A stretch of DNA of 18,108 bases, taken from the NCBI GenBank assembly GCA_964542585.1, contig CAZIUI010000036.1, positions 1 to 18,108 on the forward strand, given 5' to 3'. Shown here piece by piece: positions 7,524 through 14,389 of the stretch. The notes beneath the pieces are model-generated. The model did not search any database. It saw only the letters and a list, made by a program, of their open reading frames with translations, and was not told where the DNA came from. A program made the translations under genes and the position numbers. Position 1 is the stretch's first letter. Each line of letters begins with the position of its first letter. Source of the stretch: CAYYUA01 sp964542585 (GTDB lineage Bacteria; Bacteroidota; Bacteroidia; CAILMK01; CAYYUA01).

Positions 7524-7541
7524 AATGCAAAAGCCCAAGTC

Positions 7542-8105
7542 ATGGCCTATATTCAGACCCATCCCTACGAGGCTGCCGAAGGCCGCCTAAAGGAAATTTA
7601 CGATGACATCCTTAAAAAGCGCGGTAAGCTGGCTGAAATCCATACGTTACAGAGCCTTCATCCAGAGACTATAGTTCAGCACATGGAACTTTACATGGAG
7701 CTGATGTTTGCCCAGTCACCACTCAAACGCGATCAGCGGGAAATGGTGGCCGTGGTGGTATCAGCCTATAACAATTGTGAGTATTGCGTGGAGCACCATT
7801 CTTCAGCCCTTCAACATTTCTGGAAAGATGAAGAACAGGTGGATGACTTAGCCGAGGATTACCACTTACTGGGGTTAAGCCATGCCAATAAAGCCCTTTG
7901 TGACTACGCTTATGTCCTTACCGTCAATCCCGCTAATGTTAGTGATGAAGCGCACATTCAGCCTTTAAAAGAAGCAGGATGGGATGACCGTGCAATCCTG
8001 GATGTAGCCATGATAATTGCCTACTTCAACTTTGTAAACCGTTTGGTCCTTGGACTTGGTGTTCCCCTAGAGGAAGATTTGGGCGAAGGTTATAACCATG
8101 ATTAA
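7542..8105 (+). CDS. AhpD-like / peroxidase-related carboxymuconolactone decarboxylase family protein
   Basis: With the ATG at 7542 the product has 187 residues and begins MAYIQTHPYEAAEGRLKEIY, the usual N-terminus of the uncharacterised peroxidase-related family (TIGR01926 type). A TTG seven codons upstream would give 194 residues but falls inside the -7 promoter element. The AhpD-type redox centre is present as CEYC (Cys79, Cys82) with His86 downstream and Glu67 upstream, the residues used for thiol and proton relay in AhpD. The protein is all-helical, probably cytosolic and oligomeric. A role in peroxide or alkylhydroperoxide reduction is inferred from the family; its electron donor is unknown and no ahpC or lipoyl partner is nearby. 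Confidence 0.9.
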   Translation: MAYIQTHPYEAAEGRLKEIYDDILKKRGKLAEIHTLQSLHPETIVQHMELYMELMFAQSPLKRDQREMVAVVVSAYNNCEYCVEHHSSALQHFWKDEEQVDDLAEDYHLLGLSHANKALCDYAYVLTVNPANVSDEAHIQPLKEAGWDDRAILDVAMIIAYFNFVNRLVLGLGVPLEEDLGEGYNHD

Positions 8106-8240
8106 GTGGCCGCGCAACAGGTTTTTAGATTTTGGAGAAAAAGCACGAAAGGTTGGAGGCTGAGCAATAGAATCCCAAAGTAGAACCGCTCAGGTGAAGG
8201 CAGTTTAAAATCCCAGTATTTTTTTTCTTTACCAGAAATG

Positions 8241-8275
8241 AAAAAACCCCTCTACGCTTGTAGAAGGGTTTTTTT
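8241..8275. terminator. Bidirectional intrinsic terminator
   Basis: An A6-CCC-C-TCTAC arm (8241-8255) pairs through loop GCTT with GTAGA-A-GGG-T7 (8260-8275), with one internal C/A mismatch. The A-tract and T-tract make it work on both strands. It sits between the convergent AhpD-like gene and the large propeller gene, so it should end both transcripts. Confidence 0.88.
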
Positions 8276-8300
8276 GAAAGCTTGGATTTCTCCAAAGGAT

Positions 8301-11300
8301 TTACCGGTGAATCAACTTTTTAGTTACTTGATTTTGGCCACTTTGGATATTTAAAATGTAAGCCCCGCTTTTCAGGTTTTGGTTAACCCTAAGCGTATGC
8401 TGGTTTTTACCTTCTTCAGCATCAATTGACCTGTTAATGATAATTCTGCCGGAAGCGCTCCTTAACCTCAGCTGAACAGCTTGAGGAGATGGCAAGGTAA
8501 AGACTATTTGAATTTGACGTTGGAAAGGATTGGGATAGGCTTTTTCTAGCGAAAGGGATTGCTTGTCAGTTTCCCCGAAATCCAACGCTTTGATCTTTGA
8601 ATATTCATAGGAACCATCGATATCCACTTGCTTTAATCGGTAGTAATTCGTACCATTTAAGGGGTTAAGATCAGTAAAACTGTAGTTCTGTGGCTCAAGA
8701 GTGGTGCCTTCACCCTCGCGTTTGCCAATTGTTTTGAATTTGCCATCGGAACCTCTACGCTGTATTTTGAAGTAGTCATTTTTGGTCTCAGAGGCTGTTC
8801 GCCATTCAAGTTTGGCTTGCTGATTTACTTCCTTGGCGGTAAAATTCGTTAATTCTACAGGTAAAGCTCCGTTGGAGGAGGTAGAGCCAAATGTATATTC
8901 GCTAAAATTATTTACCTTATTAGAAGTGACACTTCCCGAACCACTTAGACTACCGCTAAATTCAGATTGGCCGTAACTCTCCCACTGAGTCTTTGATTTG
9001 TTGTTATGGGCTACTACAAGATCATTCTTGGAAGGAAGGTTACTCATCGGTGTAGGCGTATTTTTATTCCAATAGAGGGTAACTTTTACTTTCCCATTTT
9101 GAACGGTACTAGACCCACTTTGCAGAGAAAAGTCAAAGTACTCAAAGTCGGAAACTGATTGTAATTTATTCCCAAAAACCGAGCTGAGGTTTGTAGCGGA
9201 TTTTTGGGTGTAACTTGCTATAAAATCATTACCCTTTGGAATACTATGGATAGATGCTCTGTGCAAATTTCCATTATGGGCCTCCCGGAATTCAACACTG
9301 TCAATCCGACCGGATGGATTTTCAAAGGCAATTTTACCGGTAAGATTAACGCCATCCATTCCATTGATGCTAGCGGTATCCGGTATTACCAATTTTCCAC
9401 CTTGCTTTACCTCAACCTCTCCAACACCAAGGTTTAGCTGATCTTCAACGGTCAATGTTCGACCACTTTCTACTACAACCTTACCGTTAGTTTGAAGTTG
9501 CAGAACCTTGGTTGTTTGATCTGCATTGGTAACGTTTATAGTCTGCTTAGTAACAACCGCAACATCATTACTTTGGGGAATAGGACCCGATTTTTTGTTG
9601 GTACCTCCCGTGGTTTTACCGGGTGTACCATTGGGTTTTATCTGGTAAACCAAAGCTGCTTTGTTATTATTACTATAAACAGAACTTTCGCTTCGGCCCC
9701 CAATAACATAATCGTTGTTGCTGTTTTGAATAAGGGTATGGCCATAATCCAAGCTACCACCACCGAACTCATTGGTAAACAATGTTGTGCCATCGGGCGT
9801 CAACGTGGTGTAGTAAACCTCTCGGGTATTCTGATCTTTAAAACCACCGGTTACCACAATGTTACCAACATTGTTAACAATAACAGCTCGTCCGCGGTCC
9901 ACGCCATTGTTTTTACCCAATACTTTATTCCACAAAATATTTCCTGATGTACTGATTTTTGCAACATAAACATCTTGTGTACCAGTAACACCGGTAACCT
10001 TGGATTGACCAGTTAACACAACATCGTCATTACTTGTACTGGCAACACCAAAAGGCTTATCAGTATTGGGCCCTCCCAAAACTTTACCCCATCGGAAGTT
10101 CCCATTTAAATCAAATTCGGTAGCATAGATTCCAGTGTTGTTTTGGTCATCGGTATAAGAGACGGCTGCAATCCTGTTGTTACCGGCTTTTGTTAAAGCA
10201 TTGGCTCCTTCATCGGCGTTAGGTGACCCAAAAAGTTTCTTCCATTCCATGTTGAATGGTGATAGACTAAACCTTACCAAAATGCCATCAGAATTGTTGA
10301 CATAGCTTTTAGTTTTACCCGTTAAGATAAATTCTCCATTTTGAAGTTTTACCAAGTCATTGGCCAGGTCATCACTCGGCCCTCCAATTAACCACTCCTT
10401 CTTAACGCTTACACTAGAGCCTTTATCCTTGATTTTAACGACATAGATGTCGTAATTACCATACGAATTAGTACCAGATTTACCCACAACAACGTACTCT
10501 TTATTTGTAGATGTAGGGGCAATTGCCTGAGCTTCCTGGTAACCGCTACTACTTCCGATAATGTGCTCCCATTTGACATTATATTGTTTATCAACCTTTA
10601 CGGCATAAATATTCTTTGCACCACTGCCAAAAGAACTGCTTCGTCCTACGAAAATGTAACCATTGGTAGTTTCAATCACATCATTGAACCATTCATCACT
10701 TCCGCCACCAAAACCATTGCAAAATGGGCTGCATGAGGTTTGTGATTTTTTAGTGCTGGATATAGCGGTATTCGAATAGTTTACACTTTTTACATCGTGT
10801 AGGAAATCTCCGTTGCTAACAGCCTTAAACTGATTTAGACCTTGTTTTGTGTAACTCCGGATAGAATTTTGTGAACAATTTCCGCAGATTTTTCCATTAC
10901 TTCCCACTTTTGCTATCAACATGTCACCATTACCACTGCGACTGCTGTTGGTTCTTCCTACGGCCATGAAACCGTTATTTGTCGATATAACACCATAGAA
11001 TTTCTCATTAGAAGAAGCACCACCAACTTTATCCCACTGCACCTGTCCTGATGAATTAAGTTTGGCTATATAGCCGTCTTTGCTTTTGTTTTGGGTAGAG
11101 GAATAACCCGCTACAATGTAGTTGCCATTTTTAAGCGCTAAATCCATGCCTCGGGCTTCTTTGTTTTGCTTTCTAAATCCAGTGCTCCAAAGAAGCTTAC
11201 CGGTTTTATCCATTTTAAGAACAATGGCTGACATTTTACCGCTGCCATTAACGGAGAATTTTCCATACCCAGCAATAACAATATTATCATTGTTATCTAC

Positions 11301-12404
11301 GCGCATGTCCTTAGGATAACTTATTTTGGAATTGCCAACTGTTTTACCCCACTTAATATTACCATTAACACTTAACCTGGCAACATATATCTCACCGTTG
11401 GATTGGTTGGCGTTTTGATCGTATTTAGTGTAGCCTGTAATCACAAAATCCCCGTTGTTTAATTGGCTGGCAGATGCCCCTTCATTGTTCTTCCCTTCAG
11501 CACCAAATATACGGTCCCACCTTTTGATAAGACCTTCTCCGCTAGAGCGGAGCTTGAAATTAAGCACGTAAATACCATTACTGTTGTGGCCCCATTCCTC
11601 AGAGGTGCCGGTTAACAAATAATGACCTTTATTGGTAATCATGATATCATTCGCTACGTCCCTGCTCTCAGGCCCGACCGTACGTTGCCATTGTAACTTA
11701 CCTTGATTACTTAATTTGATGATATACGCCTGTTTACCAACATTGTTAACCTTCGCGGCTCCTACAGCAACATAGTTTCCGTTTTTATTTTGAACTATGC
11801 TGTATCCCCAATCAGTCTGATTTTTATTGCCAACCTGCGTTTCCCAAATCTTTTGGAATTTATTGTTCTTCCCAATTTTAAACTTTATAATGGAAACCTG
11901 GCCATTGTTATTGAAGGATGAAGAACGGCCAATAGCTACATAGTTCCCGTCATTGGATTGAATCACATCCGATGCTTTATCCATACCCCTTCCATTACCT
12001 AAGGCCCTGCATAGCGCAGATCCCTTTGAATTACCTTTACATTTATTAAGGGATTTGAAATTGTTGCGGTTATTATTAACTAACCCACCAGCAAAATTCA
12101 CCGTATCCATGTTGTAATCGAGTTCCTTCTTGGGATTACTAGTAAAATTAGGTGAAGATGAAGTTACGTTTTTTCCCTTATTCCAAGTTTTACCATCATC
12201 CCAGGTTCCGGTTTGTATGGATGATAATTTATTACCCTGTCCTCCTTGAGGAGGCTGAGAAATACCCAGATTCCAATCCATAACGTATACTAGAGTAAAA
12301 AACCCAATAAGGAGAAATAAAATTGAAGAAATGGCAACCTTCAAATAGGTTTGTTTTACGCTTGTTTTTGGTTCTAGTTTCATGGCTACACGTTTTTTAT
12401 CCAT
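8301..12404 (-). CDS. Large T9SS-exported protein with two seven-bladed propellers
   Basis: The 1367-residue product has no single known function. In order: a hydrophobic helix (23-42) after a long basic N-terminus; a GTWDDGKTW motif (66-74); seven blade repeats at about 144-515 and seven more at about 570-930; a G8-like beta segment with IPQSNDVAVV (942-951) and GKVVVESGRTLTV (974-986); a Bacteroidota FN3-like region from LPVELTNFTAKE (1181-1192) with YYRLKQVDIDG (1254-1264); and a T9SS type A sorting domain from AYPNPF (1289-1294) to KKLIHR. Each blade is about 50 residues around NGNYV-VGxS, an IxK strand and GxxxW, then a Gly-rich turn. The only cysteines are 122, 132, 507, 510, 558 and 562, all outside the blades. 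The likely location is cell surface or medium, perhaps in binding or adhesion. ATG at codon 8 is an alternative start. Its base composition is poorer in G+C than its neighbours. Confidence 0.85.
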   Translation of the reverse strand: MDKKRVAMKLEPKTSVKQTYLKVAISSILFLLIGFFTLVYVMDWNLGISQPPQGGQGNKLSSIQTGTWDDGKTWNKGKNVTSSSPNFTSNPKKELDYNMDTVNFAGGLVNNNRNNFKSLNKCKGNSKGSALCRALGNGRGMDKASDVIQSNDGNYVAIGRSSSFNNNGQVSIIKFKIGKNNKFQKIWETQVGNKNQTDWGYSIVQNKNGNYVAVGAAKVNNVGKQAYIIKLSNQGKLQWQRTVGPESRDVANDIMITNKGHYLLTGTSEEWGHNSNGIYVLNFKLRSSGEGLIKRWDRIFGAEGKNNEGASASQLNNGDFVITGYTKYDQNANQSNGEIYVARLSVNGNIKWGKTVGNSKISYPKDMRVDNNDNIVIAGYGKFSVNGSGKMSAIVLKMDKTGKLLWSTGFRKQNKEARGMDLALKNGNYIVAGYSSTQNKSKDGYIAKLNSSGQVQWDKVGGASSNEKFYGVISTNNGFMAVGRTNSSRSGNGDMLIAKVGSNGKICGNCSQNSIRSYTKQGLNQFKAVSNGDFLHDVKSVNYSNTAISSTKKSQTSCSPFCNGFGGGSDEWFNDVIETTNGYIFVGRSSSFGSGAKNIYAVKVDKQYNVKWEHIIGSSSGYQEAQAIAPTSTNKEYVVVGKSGTNSYGNYDIYVVKIKDKGSSVSVKKEWLIGGPSDDLANDLVKLQNGEFILTGKTKSYVNNSDGILVRFSLSPFNMEWKKLFGSPNADEGANALTKAGNNRIAAVSYTDDQNNTGIYATEFDLNGNFRWGKVLGGPNTDKPFGVASTSNDDVVLTGQSKVTGVTGTQDVYVAKISTSGNILWNKVLGKNNGVDRGRAVIVNNVGNIVVTGGFKDQNTREVYYTTLTPDGTTLFTNEFGGGSLDYGHTLIQNSNNDYVIGGRSESSVYSNNNKAALVYQIKPNGTPGKTTGGTNKKSGPIPQSNDVAVVTKQTINVTNADQTTKVLQLQTNGKVVVESGRTLTVEDQLNLGVGEVEVKQGGKLVIPDTASINGMDGVNLTGKIAFENPSGRIDSVEFREAHNGNLHRASIHSIPKGNDFIASYTQKSATNLSSVFGNKLQSVSDFEYFDFSLQSGSSTVQNGKVKVTLYWNKNTPTPMSNLPSKNDLVVAHNNKSKTQWESYGQSEFSGSLSGSGSVTSNKVNNFSEYTFGSTSSNGALPVELTNFTAKEVNQQAKLEWRTASETKNDYFKIQRRGSDGKFKTIGKREGEGTTLEPQNYSFTDLNPLNGTNYYRLKQVDIDGSYEYSKIKALDFGETDKQSLSLEKAYPNPFQRQIQIVFTLPSPQAVQLRLRSASGRIIINRSIDAEEGKNQHTLRVNQNLKSGAYILNIQSGQNQVTKKLIHR

Positions 12405-12447
12405 ATTGTAAGTACTTTTAATTATTGGACCCTTGAGAAACGGCAGG

Positions 12448-12580
12448 ATTCAGTTGTAATTTCTATCATGTCTTCTATGTCTTTCAACTGAAAATCGTGT
12501 AACTAAACGTCTTTGCTATTATTAAAGTAAAAGTTAAATAAAACTTTTTGTGAAACAAAAAAATTAAACATCAACTGAAT
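12448..12580. repeat. Three copies of CAACTGAA upstream of the propeller gene
   Basis: TTCAGTTG at 12449-12456 is inverted relative to CAACTGAA at 12485-12492 and 12572-12579. The outer pair extends to 9 bp (ATTCAGTTG, CAACTGAAT). The first two can form an 8-bp hairpin with a 28-base loop about 45 bases before the start codon. They may be operator copies or leader structure; binding factor unknown. Confidence 0.4.
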
Positions 12581-12860
12581 CATCGAAGCATAAGATGAAA
12601 AATTTGATTAAGTTAAAATATTGATAGTTTAATTAAAAATTATTTTAGGCGAAACTTTCGATAAAAGTCCCACTTTGTGACCAAAAGGTAAGCTACTACA
12701 TAAACTATTGAAAAACAATTTTTTTACCTAATTCTGTAATCCTTTAAACACATTTTTAAACCACCATCTTACGACCTTCATCGGCTAAAAAATTCGCCAC
12801 ACCTAGTCTTGCCCGGACCAGAAAAAACGTCTTTTTTACTTAGCCTATTGAATTTGAGGG

Positions 12861-12874
12861 GTGAAAAGTTTCAC
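12861..12874. promoter_or_regulatory. CRP/FNR-family-like palindrome
   Basis: GTGAAAAGTTTCAC is a perfect inverted repeat (GTGAAA, AG, TTTCAC) and also fits GTGA-N6-TCAC, the core bound by CRP-type regulators. It is 457 bases upstream of the propeller gene start and 150 bases after the tolC-like stop. Function is inference only. Confidence 0.35.
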
Positions 12875-12916
12875 ATAAGTTAAAATTGGCAGTTTAAAGG
12901 GAGTCATCCCTACCTC

Positions 12917-12960
12917 AAAAAAGGTATAATCATTGGTTTAAAAGGCTAAGGTATGATACC
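12917..12960 (-). terminator. Weak terminator candidate for the efflux operon
   Basis: On the minus strand GGTAT (complement of 12956-12960) can pair with ATACC (complement of 12923-12927), directly followed by six T (complement of 12917-12922). The stem is only 5 bp, plus two pairs across a bulge, with a long loop. Position, 60-110 bases after the tolC-like stop, fits. Confidence 0.3.
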
Positions 12961-13023
12961 AAAATCATAATTGCCCCAAAATTCATATTAAACCAAACTT
13001 TGACATTCTTGCGCTTTAAACAT

Positions 13024-14370
13024 TTAAAACTTATCAAGAATCATCCCACTCAATCGCATTAGCTTAATCTCGGCCTGTTTTGTTTGATAGCGGGCCTCAA
13101 CGAATCGCTGCCGGGCTTCCAGGTAATCCTGTTGGGCTTGCTGAAGCCGTAAATAATCAATTCCCCCGGCTTTGTAATTGGCGCTTGCAATCCGAAAAGT
13201 TTCCTTAGCTACGCTTTTGTTTGCTTCTTCTAACTCCAGCCTGCTACGGCTTTCCTGATAGGTAGTGTAAGCTTGTTGGAGTTGTGATAAAATTTCCTTT
13301 CGCTTTTTTTCAAGGGCCAGGTTGGACCGGTCGATCCGAATTCGGGCATTATCGGCTTTTCGGCGGTTGTTAAAGCCCTGAAATAAGTCATAGGTCAGAA
13401 ATAGCCCGTAATCAAACCCATGCTCCCTGCTTTCACGCAGAAAACCGGCTTCAGAGGATGTTTCGCTGAAATTATAGCCGAGGTTTAAACCAATCTCCGG
13501 ATAATTATTAGCCTGTACTTTCTTAAGGTTTTGTTTGGCTATGCGCTTGTTTTGAGTGGTTTGCTGAAGGGTAGGATTGGCTTTTAAGGCTTGCTGCTTT
13601 AGGGGCTGGTACTGGAAGGGCTTCTGTAAAGGAATTTGGGATGGTAGTAAAAAAGCATTATTAAGATTAACGCCCATTAAACGGTTAAGCCGTGTTTTAC
13701 CATTTTCCAGCTCCCTGCGCTGCTGCAGGTAATTGGCGGTATCTGCGTTGTATGCGCTTTGCGCCTGTCGGTAGGCCAGTTCGGATCCTGCACCAATATG
13801 CATGCGGGTTTTGGCAAGGCTGCGGCGCTTCCTGGTCAGCCGTAAGGCTTCCAGCTGGGTGGTTAAGGACTGCTTTTGCTTAATCAACTGGTAATACTGA
13901 TCAATTATGGCTGAAAGCTGCTCCTGGACAGCTTTTTTAAATTCTGCTTTTCCTCGTTTGCGGATGGTCTTTAACTGTTGGTAATCGGTAAACATCTGAA
14001 AGCCGTCAAACAGGGTCCACCTTAACTCAGCCCGGCTATTCAGGCTTTCCCTTTCAGCACCTTTGCGGTTGACGGATTCCCCGCTAATAAAATCCTGACG
14101 GGTATTGCTAATGGATGTTGATTGATCGGCCGTTAAGCGAAGGGTGGGAAGAAAACCGGCATTGCCCCGTGATACATTGTTCTGATCAATTAGCCGGTTT
14201 TTCCTTGCGATCCGAATCTGGTAGTTCTGCTCCAATCCTTTCTGGATGGCTTTTTCAAGGGTTAAAGTGTCCTGCGCTAATCCCTGAGTAGGGTGCAAGG
14301 CCAAGAATGGCATGATTAAAAAAGAGATAAGCCAACAACTAAAATTTTCGGTAGGTAATTGAATGCGCAT
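13024..14370 (-). CDS. TolC-family outer-membrane efflux channel
   Basis: The 448-residue product is the outer-membrane factor of a tripartite pump. A Sec signal peptide ends near LA-QD (31-34). Two OEP repeats follow (about 36-235 and 258-440), each mostly long coiled-coil helices with a beta-barrel segment: LTLEKAIQKGLEQNYQIRIA opens the first; FDYGLFLTYDLFQGFNNRRK and YLRLQQAQQDYLEARQR lie in the second. Three copies would form a channel-tunnel through the outer membrane and periplasm. No lipobox Cys follows the signal, so it is not the lipoprotein OprM type. It starts 19 bases after the RND pump stop codon and is clearly the last gene of that operon. Confidence 0.95.
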   Translation of the reverse strand: MRIQLPTENFSCWLISFLIMPFLALHPTQGLAQDTLTLEKAIQKGLEQNYQIRIARKNRLIDQNNVSRGNAGFLPTLRLTADQSTSISNTRQDFISGESVNRKGAERESLNSRAELRWTLFDGFQMFTDYQQLKTIRKRGKAEFKKAVQEQLSAIIDQYYQLIKQKQSLTTQLEALRLTRKRRSLAKTRMHIGAGSELAYRQAQSAYNADTANYLQQRRELENGKTRLNRLMGVNLNNAFLLPSQIPLQKPFQYQPLKQQALKANPTLQQTTQNKRIAKQNLKKVQANNYPEIGLNLGYNFSETSSEAGFLRESREHGFDYGLFLTYDLFQGFNNRRKADNARIRIDRSNLALEKKRKEILSQLQQAYTTYQESRSRLELEEANKSVAKETFRIASANYKAGGIDYLRLQQAQQDYLEARQRFVEARYQTKQAEIKLMRLSGMILDKF

Positions 14371-14389
14371 TGATAAATTCTGAAATAAT

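Larger units (their letters stand above)
12405..13023. other. 619-base AT-rich intergenic region
   Basis: The region lies after the tolC-like gene and before the propeller gene, both on the minus strand. It should hold the end of the efflux transcript and the promoter of the propeller gene. I see repeated CAACTGAA motifs (12448-12580), a GTGA-N6-TCAC palindrome (12861-12874), a weak terminator candidate (12917-12960), an inverted repeat TATGAT/ATCATA (12952-12969) and two AAGTTAAAAT copies (12610-12619, 12877-12886). No exact TAnnTTTG is found on the minus strand and no convincing open frame. Confidence 0.6.

Noticed and set aside
9492..9947. Plus-strand open frame of 151 codons inside the propeller gene
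   Set aside because: Antisense to the repeat-rich coding frame and without recognisable features.
19..12455. CAGGATTCAGTT occurs at 19-30 and again at 12444-12455
   Set aside because: An exact 12-mer repeat is expected several times by chance in 18 kb, and the flanks differ.
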